Assembly (NCBI RefSeq): GCF_008017535.1
Contig: NZ_VRUA01000008.1
Span: 1-64,000, forward strand
Length of the DNA: 64,000 nucleotides
Source of the DNA: Ottowia flava
Lineage (GTDB): Bacteria > Pseudomonadota > Gammaproteobacteria > Burkholderiales > Burkholderiaceae_C
Reading direction: 5' to 3'
Positions 26,735-35,718 of the stretch are shown in pieces. Made by a program: the position numbers and the translations under genes. Positions within the stretch are counted from its first letter, which is position 1. The number at the start of each line of letters is the position of its first letter. The notes beneath the pieces are model-generated. The model searched no databases. It was not told the DNA's origin and saw only the letters and a list, made by a program, of their open reading frames with translations.

Positions 26735-27091
26735 CTAGGCGTGACGAAAACGTGACGGCGGCACCACGTTCCGCCCTTCCCGACTCAGCTCGATCCTGGT
26801 CGCCGCGGACAACAGGTTCTCGGTTGCAAATTTGGCGTAGCGATCCATCATGCTGCGCGACTTCCAGCCACCCAAGTCCTTGAGCTCGTTGCAGGACGCG
26901 CCTGCCTGACGGTGCCAAGAAGCCCAGATGTGCCGAAGAGCGTGAAACCGGAAATCGCTGATCCTGGAGCGATTCAACGCCATTTGCCAGGCCGTGTTGA
27001 TCCCGTCCCATCGGATGGGCTGGCCGTTATAGGTGAAGCAAAACTCCGGGTTCTTGCCGATCTTCGAACGATGCCATTCAGGGCGGCTCAC
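26735..27091 (-). pseudogene. Phage tyrosine integrase, C-terminal fragment
   Basis: The frame carries only the catalytic half of a phage-type integrase. [20 protein letters not shown] has the His-x-x-Arg box, [19 protein letters not shown] has the conserved Trp and the Tyr nucleophile, and the N-terminal arm, core-binding region and first catalytic Arg are missing. The 5' side stops at about 27091, close to the end of the amidohydrolase gene. Lying next to the 3' end of tRNA-Asn, it is probably the scar of an element once integrated there. Confidence 0.8.
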
Positions 27092-27122
27092 AGGTGCCCA
27101 AAAAACTGGGGCGATTCACAGT

Positions 27123-28058
27123 TCAAAGCCGCTTCAAACGCGGAAACAGCCGCTCCGCGTTACCTCGATCAATCGCATGCCGCTGCTCCGGCGTCAACGC
27201 AAACTCATCCAGCAAACGCGCGAAGTGCCAGGACCTTTGCTTGGGAGCAAACGGCCAGTCGCTGCCAAACGTGATGTGGGTGGGCTCGGCGAAGGCCAGC
27301 AGGCTGGGCAGCGCGTACGGGCTGCTGGACAGGGCCAGATCGAAATAGAAGCGCTTCAGACGCGCGCAACCCTGGGCCATGTCTTCACCATCATCGGCGC
27401 AGGCACGGGCCATGCGCTCAGCGGCGAACGGCACGAAGCCGCCGGCGTGCGACAGGATGATCTTCAGGTCAGGGTAACGTTCAAACGTGCCGACGCGCGC
27501 CAGGTTGATGGCGGCGCGCGTGGTGTCCAGCAGAAAGTCGGCCACGAAGGGCGCGATGCCGGGCACGGGTGGGCACGGCAGCGACGAGGGGTGGATGAAG
27601 ACCACGGCGCGGCGCGCGTTCAGCTCGGCCATCAGCGGCTCCCACGCCGGATCGCCCAGGTAGGTGCCGCGCACATTGGCCAGCAGTACAACGCCGTCGG
27701 CGCCCAGCACGTCGAAGGCGTGGCGCCCTTCGGCGATGGCGCCCTCCACGTCGGGCAGGGTCAGCGTGGCGAAGAAGCCGAAGCGGTCGGGCGCACCGCG
27801 CACCACGTGGGCGGCGAATTCGTTGACCTCGCGCGCCTTCTCGCGCGCCTCGCCGTCATCGCCCAGGTGGGCGCCGGGGGTGGACACGGACAGGATACCG
27901 GTGGCGATACCGGCGCCGTCCATCAGTTCCAGTGCGGCGGGCACGGTCCATTCGGGAATGGCGCGGCCACCGGCGTTGATGCCGCGCGACGCCAGCCACG
28001 CCGCATAGGCGGGCGGCACGACGTGCAGGTGGGTGTCGATGCGTTGATGGGTGGTCAT
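27123..28058 (-). CDS. Amidohydrolase family protein (ACMSD / decarboxylase-like)
   Basis: A 311-residue metal-dependent TIM-barrel protein. RIDTHLHVVPPAYAAWLASR has the HxH metal pair, VFIHPSSLPCP and KIILSHAGGFVPF the downstream His ligands, and THITFGSDWPFAP the conserved Asp. This is the layout of the aminocarboxymuconate-semialdehyde decarboxylase group (PF04909), which also includes aromatic acid decarboxylases. The substrate is unknown. The ATG at 28056-28058 is chosen over a longer frame. It is 14 bases from the Bug-type gene on the same strand. Confidence 0.88.
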   Translation of the reverse strand: MTTHQRIDTHLHVVPPAYAAWLASRGINAGGRAIPEWTVPAALELMDGAGIATGILSVSTPGAHLGDDGEAREKAREVNEFAAHVVRGAPDRFGFFATLTLPDVEGAIAEGRHAFDVLGADGVVLLANVRGTYLGDPAWEPLMAELNARRAVVFIHPSSLPCPPVPGIAPFVADFLLDTTRAAINLARVGTFERYPDLKIILSHAGGFVPFAAERMARACADDGEDMAQGCARLKRFYFDLALSSSPYALPSLLAFAEPTHITFGSDWPFAPKQRSWHFARLLDEFALTPEQRHAIDRGNAERLFPRLKRL

Positions 28059-28072
28059 GGCGCGCTCCTGCC

Positions 28073-29032
28073 TCACTCGGCTTTCAGGTCGGCCTGCTTC
28101 ACGGCGCCGGTCCACAGCTTCTGCTCACGCGCGAGAAAGTCGCGCGCATCCTTCACGCTGCCGCCCACTGGGTAGGTCGCGGCGGTCTGCAGTTTCTGCA
28201 CCAGCGCGGGCGCTTTCAGCGCCGCATTCACCGCATCGTTGAGCTGCTGCACGCGCGCGGCCGGCACGCCCTTGTTGGTGAACAGCATGAACCAGCCAGA
28301 CACCTCCAGCCCAGGCACGGTGGCCTTGGCCAGCGGGTAGGCTTCCAGCCCCGGCAACACCTGGCGGGAGGTGACGGCCAGCGCCTGCAGGCGCCCCGCC
28401 TTGACCAGCGGCAGCAGGGGCGCGATGCCGTCGACCGACACCTGCGTGTCGCCGCCGACCACCGACTGGATCGCCTGCCCGCTGGTGCCCATGGGCACGT
28501 TGCGCAACTGGATGCCCGCCATCTGCTCCAGCAGTTCACCGCTCAGGTGTGGGACCGACCCTCGCGAAGGGCTACCCAGGGTCAGATCGTCCGGCTTGGC
28601 TTTGGCCTGCGCCAGCAGTTCGCCCAGCGTCTTGATCCCGGTCTTGGGATTGGCCACAAACAGCATGGGCGTGTCGGCCACCACCGACACCGTCTCGAAG
28701 TCGCGCGCCATGTCGTACTTGGCCGCGCGGTAGAGCAGCGGCGTGAGCGTAACCACCGCAGCCTGCGCCAGCAGCACGGTGTTGCCATCGGCCTTGGCCG
28801 ATTTGGCGGCCAGCGTGGCGACGATGCCGCCCGCGCCGGGCCGGTTGTCGATGACCACGGGCTGGCCCAGGCGCTGCGTCAACTCATCGCCCAGCAGGCG
28901 CGCCACGATGTCGGGCGCGCTGCCGGCGCCTGAGGGCACCACCATGGTCAAGGGCGGGGTCGCGCCGGCCCAGCCGGCGGTGCTGATCAGTCCGGCGGCG
29001 ATGGCCAGGCGCACCCAGTGGCGTCGTTGCAT
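28073..29032 (-). CDS. Bug-family (TctC-like) periplasmic substrate-binding protein
   Basis: A 319-residue exported binding protein. The signal peptide is MQRRHWVRLAIAAGLISTAG followed by WAGA. LTMVVPSGAGSAPDIVARLL and QPVVIDNRPGAGGIVATLAA are signatures of the tripartite tricarboxylate transporter receptor family, greatly expanded in Burkholderiales and usually binding carboxylates. No TctA or TctB membrane genes are beside it, as is common for this family. It precedes the amidohydrolase gene and may supply its substrate. Confidence 0.93.
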   Translation of the reverse strand: MQRRHWVRLAIAAGLISTAGWAGATPPLTMVVPSGAGSAPDIVARLLGDELTQRLGQPVVIDNRPGAGGIVATLAAKSAKADGNTVLLAQAAVVTLTPLLYRAAKYDMARDFETVSVVADTPMLFVANPKTGIKTLGELLAQAKAKPDDLTLGSPSRGSVPHLSGELLEQMAGIQLRNVPMGTSGQAIQSVVGGDTQVSVDGIAPLLPLVKAGRLQALAVTSRQVLPGLEAYPLAKATVPGLEVSGWFMLFTNKGVPAARVQQLNDAVNAALKAPALVQKLQTAATYPVGGSVKDARDFLAREQKLWTGAVKQADLKAE

Positions 29033-29138
29033 GTGTCTTGTCTCCTGTCGGTGGAACGGACCACGGCAAAGCAGGCGATGGGCCCGCGTTTTGACCGTGT
29101 TGCCACGCAGCGTACGGGGCGTCAGAATTCGCGTCTAC

Positions 29139-29157
29139 GGCATGAATTGAGTATGCC
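29139..29157. promoter_or_regulatory. Candidate LysR operator
   Basis: GGCAT and ATGCC form a dyad around nine bases, just upstream of the lysR gene and in the divergent promoter region with the Bug/amidohydrolase pair. The position suits LysR autoregulation. It does not follow the T-N11-A rule strictly. Confidence 0.4.
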
Positions 29158-29168
29158 AAATCGATTTC

Positions 29169-30074
29169 ATGGATATCAGAACCATCGATCTGAACCTGCT
29201 GCCGGTGCTGGACGCCCTGCTGCGCCAGCGCAGTGCCACCCTGGCGGCGCGCGAGCTGGACATGAGCCAGTCGGCACTCAGTGCCGCCCTGGCGCGCCTG
29301 CGCAAGCTGCTGGACGATGACCTGTTCGTGCGCACGGGCCGCGGCCTGCTGCCGACAGCGCGGGCCAGCGCGCTGGCTGAGCCGGTTGCCGCCATCCTGG
29401 CGCAGGTGCGCGAGCAGGTGCTGCGCGCCGGGGCGTTCGAGCCCGCCACCGCGCAGCGCAACTTCCAGCTGCTGCTGTCCGACGTCGGCGCCTACGTGCT
29501 GCTGCCGCGCATCGTGCGCGCGGTGCGCCAACTGGCGCCCCAGGTGTCACTCACGCTGCACCCGCTGGGCGGCACCGACATTGCGGCCGAGCTGACCGAT
29601 GGCCGGATCGACCTGGCCATCGGCCACTACCCCGCCCTGCCCGACACGCTGTTCCAGCGCCGCCTGTTTGATCGCCATTTCGTCGGGCTGGTGCGCCGCG
29701 GGCATCCGCTGGCGAGCGGGTCGCGCCTGAACCTGCGCCGCTTCGCGGCCACGCCGCAACTGGTGGTGCGGCTGACCTCGGGCATCCAGATCCACATCGA
29801 CGAAGGCCTGGCGCAGCACGGCCTCAGTCGAGCAGACACGCTGGAGCTGCCGTCCTACCTGATGGTGCCGCCGCTGCTGGAAGCCACCGACTACCTGGCC
29901 GTTGTGCCCGGCCAGTTGGCCGACGCCTTTGTCGCCGATGGCCGGCTGGCCGTGGTCGACCTGCCCTTGCCTCTGCCCGAAAGCACCATCCGCATGCACT
30001 GGCACCGGCGCTTTCATGAAGACCCCGGCAATGTCTGGCTGCGCGGGGTGGTGGTGGCGGAGCTGGGCCTGTGA
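29169..30074 (+). CDS. LysR family transcriptional regulator
   Basis: A 301-residue regulator with an N-terminal winged HTH (DLNLLPVLDALLRQRSATLA, DMSQSALSAALARLRKLLDD, LFVRTGRGLLPT) and a C-terminal periplasmic-binding-like effector domain. The opening belongs to the NahR/NodD-type subgroup, which often responds to aromatic compounds. It is divergent from the Bug-type and amidohydrolase genes by 136 bases and probably controls them in response to their substrate. Confidence 0.92.
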   Translation: MDIRTIDLNLLPVLDALLRQRSATLAARELDMSQSALSAALARLRKLLDDDLFVRTGRGLLPTARASALAEPVAAILAQVREQVLRAGAFEPATAQRNFQLLLSDVGAYVLLPRIVRAVRQLAPQVSLTLHPLGGTDIAAELTDGRIDLAIGHYPALPDTLFQRRLFDRHFVGLVRRGHPLASGSRLNLRRFAATPQLVVRLTSGIQIHIDEGLAQHGLSRADTLELPSYLMVPPLLEATDYLAVVPGQLADAFVADGRLAVVDLPLPLPESTIRMHWHRRFHEDPGNVWLRGVVVAELGL

Positions 30075-30176
30075 TGGGTGGCTGAGCCCCGCCAACGCAG
30101 ATGTATGCACCAACACCCTTCTGGCAGCCCATGCAGGATGCTGGCACGACCCCGGCAGCAGCTTTGGAAAACTACT

Positions 30177-30230
30177 TATTTGATAGCTGCCTGCGCAGGC
30201 CTGGCATGGTCCGAAGGCCAATTTTTCTTG
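30177..30230 (+). repeat. Dispersed repeat copy, intergenic
   Basis: TTTGATAGCTGCCTGCGCAG then GCCTGGCATGG and GGCCAATTTTTCTTG form a long, well-conserved copy between the lysR gene and the alpha-E gene. Confidence 0.85.
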
Positions 30231-30279
30231 AGTGTTCCTAACGACTTCAGGACTTGTCTGGACGCCAGCCGTCCGGCTT

Positions 30280-31236
30280 TCAATCCGCTGAAACCAGAAA
30301 GTCCCGGCTGATGTGCCCGCCCAGCGCGTTCACCCGGTCGAGGAACTGCGTTAAAAAGGCGTGCAGCCCGGTCGCCAGGATCTCGTCGATGTGGCCAAAG
30401 CGCAGGTCGGCGCGCAGGCGGCCGGCGTGGCGCATGGTTTCGCCGACCGGGTCGGCGCCGACCAGGCGCAGGTTGCCCACCACTTCGCCCATGCAGTGGT
30501 GCAGCGAGCGCGGCATGTCGTGGCGGAGCATCAGCAGTTCGGCCACGCGCTCGGGCTCGATCACGTCGCGGTAGACCTTGCGGTAGACCTCGAACGCGCT
30601 CACGCTGCGCAGGATGGCCGACCAGTGGTAGAAGTCGTATTCGATGTCGCGCTCGCTGGCGGTGCCGAAGAAGTCGCTTTCGACCGCGTGAAACTTCACG
30701 TCGAGCAGGCGCGCGGTGTTGTCGGCGCGCTCCAGGAAGGTGCCCAGGCGCAGGAAGTGAAAGGCCTCGTCCTGCAGCATGGTGCCCAGCGTGACGCCGC
30801 GCGACAGGTGCGAGCGGAACTTGACCCATTCGAAGAACTCGCCCGCGTCGCGCTCGAACGCGCCGGCGCGGCGCAGGCGCACGATCTCCAGCCAGGTCTG
30901 GTTCAGCGTTTCCCACACTTCGGTCGTCAGCGTGCCGCGCACGGCGCGGGCGTTCTCGCGCGCGGCTTTCAGGCAGGCCATGATCGACGCAGGGTTGCCC
31001 TCGTCCAGCACCATGAAGTTCATAACGCCCTGCGGCGTGACCTCGCCGTGGCGCGCGGTGTAGGCCGGCAGCAGCTCGCTGATCGACAGGATGCCGGTCC
31101 AGCCGTGCTCGGACACCGCCGCCGACTGCGGCAGCAGCGAGGTTTCGTAGTGCACATTCAGCAGGCGTGCGGTGTTCTCTGCCCGTTCTGTGTACCTCGA
31201 CATCCAGAACAGGTGGTCGGCGGTACGGCTCAGCAT
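30280..31236 (-). CDS. Alpha-E domain protein
   Basis: A 318-residue all-helical protein of the alpha-E family: MLSRTADHLFWMSRYTERAE, NTARLLNVHYETSLL, then EAFHFLRLGTFLERADNTAR and YDFYHWSAILRSVSAFEVYR, with the repeated RAxNTAR motif. Its molecular role is unproven; families of this kind occur with circularly permuted ATP-grasp enzymes and transglutaminases and are predicted to take part in peptide modification. The ATG at 31234-31236 is the proper start. A duplicated copy of its first 21 codons lies upstream. Confidence 0.9.
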   Translation of the reverse strand: MLSRTADHLFWMSRYTERAENTARLLNVHYETSLLPQSAAVSEHGWTGILSISELLPAYTARHGEVTPQGVMNFMVLDEGNPASIMACLKAARENARAVRGTLTTEVWETLNQTWLEIVRLRRAGAFERDAGEFFEWVKFRSHLSRGVTLGTMLQDEAFHFLRLGTFLERADNTARLLDVKFHAVESDFFGTASERDIEYDFYHWSAILRSVSAFEVYRKVYRDVIEPERVAELLMLRHDMPRSLHHCMGEVVGNLRLVGADPVGETMRHAGRLRADLRFGHIDEILATGLHAFLTQFLDRVNALGGHISRDFLVSAD

Positions 31237-31263
31237 GACGGCTCCTCGGGCAGAGAACACCGC
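31169..31263. repeat. 17-bp inverted repeat flanking the alpha-E gene start
   Basis: GCGGTGTTCTCTGCCCG (31169-31185, inside the gene) and CGGGCAGAGAACACCGC (31247-31263, upstream) are perfect inverted copies about 60 bases apart, with the ATG at 31234-31236 between them. Confidence 0.85.
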
Positions 31264-31314
31264 GCGTGCTGCGCACGCCTGCGGTGTTGTGGCGAAAGAC
31301 CGCCTGCGGCGGCC

Positions 31315-31376
31315 TTTTCTGCCCGCTCGGTGTAGCGTGACATCCAGAACAGGTGATCAGCGGTGCGACTCAGCAT
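31315..31376 (-). pseudogene. Duplicated 5' fragment of the alpha-E gene
   Basis: On the minus strand an ATG at 31374-31376 opens MLSRTADHLFWMSRYTERAE, identical in protein sequence to the true gene start 140 bases downstream but with several silent differences. After about 21 codons the frame passes into unrelated GC-rich hairpin sequence (31257-31318). It follows the ATP-grasp stop by 12 bases. Confidence 0.85.
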
Positions 31377-31388
31377 GGTGCAACTTCC

Positions 31389-32858
31389 TCAAGCTTCCAG
31401 TACCCAGGTGTCCTTGGTCCCGCCACCCTGCGACGAGTTGACCACCAACGACCCTTGCTGCAGCGCCACGCGCGTCAGCCCGCCCGGCACCATCTGCACT
31501 TCCTTGCCCGACAGCACGAAGGGCCGCAGGTCGATGTGGCGCGGAGCGATGCCGGCGTCGACGTAGGTCGGGCAGCTCGACAGGCTGAGCGTGGGCTGGG
31601 CGATGTAGCCCGAGGGGTTGGCCAGCACGGCGGCGCGGAAGGCCTCGATCTCGGCGGCCGTGGACGCGGGGCCGACCAACATGCCGTAGCCGCCCGCACC
31701 GTGCACTTCCTTGACCACCAGCTCATGCAGGTTGGCCATGACGTACTGCAGGTCTTCCGGCTGGCGGCACATGTAGGTGGGCACGTTGCTGAGGATCGGC
31801 TTTTCGCCCAGGTAGAACTCGATCATCTTGGGCACGTAGGGGTAGATCGACTTGTCGTCCGCCACGCCGGTGCCGACGCCGTTGCAGATCGTCACGTGGC
31901 CGGCGCGGTAGGCTTCCATCAGGCCGGCGCAGCCCAGGGTGGAACTGGGGCGGAACACCTCCGGGTCCAGAAAGTCGTCGTCCACGCGGCGGTAGATCAC
32001 GTCCACCCGCTTGGGGCCGCGCGTGGTGCGCATGTAGACGAAGTCGTCCTTGACGAACAGGTCCTGCCCCTCGACCAGTTCGACGCCCATCTGCTGGGCC
32101 AGGAAGGCGTGTTCGAAGTACGCGCTGTTGTACATGCCGGGCGTCAGCACCACGACCGTGGGGTTGGCCGAGGTGCCGGGGCTGCTGTCGCGCAGGGTTT
32201 CCAGCAGCAGGTCGGGGTAATGGGCGACCGGTGCCACGGGGTGGCGCGCAAACAGGCTGGGGAACAGCCGCATCATCATCTTGCGGTCTTCCAGCATGTA
32301 GCTCACGCCGCTGGGCACGCGCAGGTTGTCTTCCAGCACGAAGTACTCGCCCTGCCCGTCCACGCGGCCGGCGCGCACGATGTCCACGCCCGAGATGTGC
32401 GAATAGATCTGGTTCGGCACATCCACACCCTGCATGACCTGGCGGTACTGCGTGTTCTTCAGCACCTGGTCTTTCGGGACGACGCCGGCGCGCAGGATTT
32501 CCTGGTCGTGGTAGACGTCGTGCAGGAAACGGTTGAGCGCCGTCACGCGCTGCACCAGGCCGCGCTCCAGGTGGTCCCATTCGTCCGCCGGGATGATGCG
32601 CGGGATCAAATCGAACGGAATCAAGCGCTCGGTGCCCGAGCCGTCCCCGTCCTTGGCGCCGTACACCGCGAAGGTGATGCCGACGCGCCGGAAGATCACC
32701 TCCGCCTCTTCGCGCCGGTCGCGCATCTGCTCGGCGCTCTGCCCGGCCAGCCAGGCCGCGTACTGCTGGTAATGCGAGCGCACGGCGGCGGCGGCATAGG
32801 CCTCGGGCAGCGCCGCCGCGTTGGCAAGCGATTCGTACATTTCATCGAACGGGTGCAT
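31389..32858 (-). CDS. Circularly permuted type 2 ATP-grasp protein
   Basis: A 489-residue enzyme of the circularly permuted ATP-grasp family. The start MHPFDEMYESLANAAALPEA follows the family; the longer frame is not used. Core segments: SGVDIVRAGRVDGQGEYFVL, EDNLRVPSGVSYMLEDRKMM, VLTPGMYNSAYFEHAFLAQQ, GVELVEGQDLFVKDDFVYMR and VKEVHGAGGYGMLVGP (glycine-rich ATP site). These enzymes are predicted to form amide bonds with ATP; the substrate is unknown. It lies upstream of the alpha-E gene on the same strand, the usual order for a two-gene unit. Confidence 0.92.
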   Translation of the reverse strand: MHPFDEMYESLANAAALPEAYAAAAVRSHYQQYAAWLAGQSAEQMRDRREEAEVIFRRVGITFAVYGAKDGDGSGTERLIPFDLIPRIIPADEWDHLERGLVQRVTALNRFLHDVYHDQEILRAGVVPKDQVLKNTQYRQVMQGVDVPNQIYSHISGVDIVRAGRVDGQGEYFVLEDNLRVPSGVSYMLEDRKMMMRLFPSLFARHPVAPVAHYPDLLLETLRDSSPGTSANPTVVVLTPGMYNSAYFEHAFLAQQMGVELVEGQDLFVKDDFVYMRTTRGPKRVDVIYRRVDDDFLDPEVFRPSSTLGCAGLMEAYRAGHVTICNGVGTGVADDKSIYPYVPKMIEFYLGEKPILSNVPTYMCRQPEDLQYVMANLHELVVKEVHGAGGYGMLVGPASTAAEIEAFRAAVLANPSGYIAQPTLSLSSCPTYVDAGIAPRHIDLRPFVLSGKEVQMVPGGLTRVALQQGSLVVNSSQGGGTKDTWVLEA

Positions 32859-32965
32859 CCCAAGGCCTCCTGCTGCCCGCCACCGCGCCACCATGCGCAG
32901 TTGCCGGCCAAGCTAGGATAGCAAGAAGGGCGCCAGCCCGGCAAAAGCCCCGGCTGGCGCGGCTT

Positions 32966-35485
32966 TCAAGGCAGCTGGTGCTGCCAGTAGCGGCGCCGCA
33001 GCGCGCGTTCGCACCCCAGCGCGCCGGGCTGTGCACTCCGCCAGTGCATCGCACCACAATGGGGCGAATCGACCACCGCGATGCCGCGTTCGGCATAGCG
33101 CGCGAGCACGGGCGCGGCGGGGTGGCCAAAGCGGTTGCGGTAGCCCGACTGCACCCAGGCCCAGCGCGGCGCCACGGCGTCGATGAATTCGGGCGTGGAC
33201 GAGGTCCGGCTGCCGTGGTGCGGCACCAGCAGCACCTCGGCGTGCAGCCCGGCGCCGTGCGCGTGCACCAGCGACAGCTCCTGCGCCGCCTCGATGTCGC
33301 CCACCAGCAAGGCACCGGCGCCACCGGCCGCGCGCACGCGCAGCACGCAGCTGAGGGCGTTCGGCTTCAGGCCCTTCGCGTCGTACAGCGCCGGCGTGGG
33401 GTGCAGCACCTCGAAACGCACGCCGTCCCAATCCCAATGCTGCCCCGTCAGGCAGCGCAGCACGGGGCGCACGCCGCGCAAGGGGTGATCGGCCTCCAGC
33501 GACGACAGCACGGCCGCTTGGGGCTGCCCGGTCAGCAGCGCCGCGGCGCCACCGGTGTGGTCGCTGTCGCGGTGGCTCAGCACCAGCGTGTCGACCCGTT
33601 CACCCAAAGCGCGCAGCAGCGGCAGTAGCACGCGGTCGCCGGCGTCGCTGTCCAGCGAATAGCGCGGGCCGGCGTCGTACACCAGGCTGTGCGTGGCGGT
33701 GCGCAGCAGCACGGCGTTGCCCTGCCCGACGTCGGCGGCCAGCAGCTCAAACTGCCCCGGCGCAGGTCGCGCCGGCTGCCACAGCAGCAGCGGCGCCAGC
33801 AGCGGCAGCCCCACCACCCGCAGCTGCCATGGCCAGGGCAGCGCGAGCATCAAGCCGCCGGCCACCGCGGCCGCGCCCAGCACCAGCGGCGCCTGCGCCA
33901 CGGCCACACTCGCGCCCGGCCAGGCCGCCAGCCACTGCAGCAGCGCGATCAGCGGCTGCAAGGCCCACGCCGCCGCTTGCCACAGCGGCGCCCACAGCAC
34001 GCCCAGCACCGCCAGCGGGGTGACGAGCACGGTCACCCACGGGATGGCCAACAGATTGGCCAGCAGCCCCACCACCGAAGCCTGCCCGAACAGCAGCAGC
34101 GACAGCGGCGTGAGCGCCAGCGTCACCACCCATTGTTCGCGCAACAACTGAACAAATCGACCGCCAGCGCTATAACCATCAGCGCTACCAGCTCCTGAAT
34201 CGGTAGCAAACAGCACCCCGACAGCGACAAAGCTCAGCCAGAAACCCGCCTGCAGCCAGGCCCAGGGGTCCCACGCCAGCACCAGCGCGCAGGCCAACAG
34301 CCAGGTCAGCCACCACGGCCAGCGCAGCCCGCTGACGCGCAGCGCAGCCACAGTGGCCAGCATCAGCACCGTGCGCTGCGCCGGAACGCCCCAGCCGCTG
34401 AACAGCGCGTACGCCGCCGCCAGCGCCACGCCGCCGACCAGGGCCGCGTGCGGCGCCGGCCAGCGCAGGCAGGGGTTGAAACGCGCCGGCCACCGCAGGC
34501 TCGAACTCCAGCGCGCGCTGCGCCGCCACGCCCAGCCGACCACGGCCGCGGCGAGCCACGCGAACATCGTGATGTGCAGGCCCGAAATGCTCATCAAATG
34601 CGCGACGCCCGTGGTGCGAAACAGGTCCCAGTCGCCGCGCTCGATCAGCGCCTGGTCGCCCGTCAGCAGCGCCGCAACCACCGCCGCGCGCCGCTGTGCC
34701 GCCGGGTCGGCAGACGGCGCGGCGGTGCGCATAATGCGGTCGCGCACCGCCTGGCGCAGGCGCTCGACGGCGTGACCTTCGCCGCTCGCCAGGCGCTGCG
34801 GCACGGTGTCGCTGGCGCCCGCGCGCACATAGCCGGTGGCGCGCACGCCCTGCTCCCACAGCCACAGCTCGTAGTCGAAGCCGTGCGGGTTGAAGTTGCC
34901 GTGCGCCGCCTTCAGCCGCGCGGTGAAGCGCCAGCGTTCGCCGGCGTGCAGCTCGGGCAGCGCGGCGCCGGTGCCGGGCGCCGTTGGCGCGAAGCCGCCA
35001 CCATCGCGGTACCAGCCGATCAAAAGGCGCGGCGGCACCGCCACCGGGCGGCCGTCCTGCGTGGCCTGCACCACGTCAAAGAAAAAACGCGTACCCTGCT
35101 CGCCCAGCTGCGGCATGCGCGCCACAACGCCGGTCAGCTGCAGGTCCACGCCTTCCAGCGCCGCACCGATCGGCGGCAGCTGCGTGGCGCGCCCGCCGGT
35201 CAGTGCGAAGGCGAGCAACGCGGCGCTGATGGCGGCCAAGGCCGTGACCGGCAACACGTGGCGGCGCCAGCGAACGACCACCCAGACGGCGCCTGCCGCC
35301 GACAGCAGCGCAGCCACCGCCAGCAGGGCGTACGCGGCCAGGCCCCACAGATCGCGCTGCTGCAATTGCAGTGCCGTGCCCGCGATCCAGCCGGCCAGCG
35401 CGGCGGGAAGCAGCCAGGCCGTGCGCGCGACAGCGGCGACAGAGCTGCTGCCCGGTTCATTGGCGTGCTGCGCAGGCGCGCTCAT
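32966..35485 (-). CDS. comEC: DNA internalisation competence protein ComEC/Rec2
   Basis: An 839-residue inner-membrane channel that moves single-stranded DNA into the cell in natural transformation. The N-terminal spans and soluble domain are followed by the competence domain (ATTGVAHLMSISGLHITMFAWL-type segment, seen here as VAHLMSISGLHITMFAWLA) and a C-terminal metallo-beta-lactamase-like domain with VLSHRDSDHTGGA and VPHHGSRTSS. Length is normal. A segment near residues 430-440 (TDSGAGSADGYSAGG) is coded by a diverged repeat. It divides the two ATP-grasp/alpha-E units. Confidence 0.94.
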   Translation of the reverse strand: MSAPAQHANEPGSSSVAAVARTAWLLPAALAGWIAGTALQLQQRDLWGLAAYALLAVAALLSAAGAVWVVVRWRRHVLPVTALAAISAALLAFALTGGRATQLPPIGAALEGVDLQLTGVVARMPQLGEQGTRFFFDVVQATQDGRPVAVPPRLLIGWYRDGGGFAPTAPGTGAALPELHAGERWRFTARLKAAHGNFNPHGFDYELWLWEQGVRATGYVRAGASDTVPQRLASGEGHAVERLRQAVRDRIMRTAAPSADPAAQRRAAVVAALLTGDQALIERGDWDLFRTTGVAHLMSISGLHITMFAWLAAAVVGWAWRRSARWSSSLRWPARFNPCLRWPAPHAALVGGVALAAAYALFSGWGVPAQRTVLMLATVAALRVSGLRWPWWLTWLLACALVLAWDPWAWLQAGFWLSFVAVGVLFATDSGAGSADGYSAGGRFVQLLREQWVVTLALTPLSLLLFGQASVVGLLANLLAIPWVTVLVTPLAVLGVLWAPLWQAAAWALQPLIALLQWLAAWPGASVAVAQAPLVLGAAAVAGGLMLALPWPWQLRVVGLPLLAPLLLWQPARPAPGQFELLAADVGQGNAVLLRTATHSLVYDAGPRYSLDSDAGDRVLLPLLRALGERVDTLVLSHRDSDHTGGAAALLTGQPQAAVLSSLEADHPLRGVRPVLRCLTGQHWDWDGVRFEVLHPTPALYDAKGLKPNALSCVLRVRAAGGAGALLVGDIEAAQELSLVHAHGAGLHAEVLLVPHHGSRTSSTPEFIDAVAPRWAWVQSGYRNRFGHPAAPVLARYAERGIAVVDSPHCGAMHWRSAQPGALGCERALRRRYWQHQLP
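34165..34200 (-). repeat. Diverged repeat inside comEC
   Basis: AGCGCTATAACCATCAGCGC then TACCAGCTCCTGAATC contains a small dyad (AGCGCTA, TAGCGCT-like) and matches the tail seen in the transglutaminase-gene copy (AATCAGGAGC). It is in frame. Confidence 0.45.
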
Positions 35486-35495
35486 TCACTATCCC

Positions 35496-35544
35496 ATTGA
35501 TAGCTGCTTGCGCAGGTGTCTGTAGGGCTGGCGGCCATTTTCTT
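35496..35544 (+). repeat. Dispersed repeat copy upstream of comEC
   Basis: TTGATAGCTGCTTGCGCAGG then TGTCTGTAGGGC and GGCCATTTTC lie 10 bases beyond the comEC start. It may overlap the comEC promoter. Confidence 0.85.
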
Positions 35545-35718
35545 TTGCAATCCTCCCTGGCGGGCACGGGCCACGCACGCGCCCTGCGCCAGCACCACAG
35601 CGTAGCGGATGCGCGGCTTGGCAGCGCCGCCGGTCAGCGCCCTGCCCTACACGCCGCTGGCCCGCCGCTTGCTAGCATGACTTCGTCCCCGGTACACCTT
35701 TGGCAGGCAACGCATTCC

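Noticed and set aside
26692-27122. Tyrosine integrase as a functional gene
   Set aside because: The N-terminal half and the first catalytic Arg are missing.
31374-31376. Upstream ATG as the true start of the alpha-E protein
   Set aside because: Its frame leaves the gene after about 21 codons and enters hairpin DNA; the start at 31236 gives the complete domain.
31353-32921. Long plus-strand frame opposite the ATP-grasp gene
   Set aside because: It is His/Gln/Val-rich shadow translation; the minus strand carries the recognised family.
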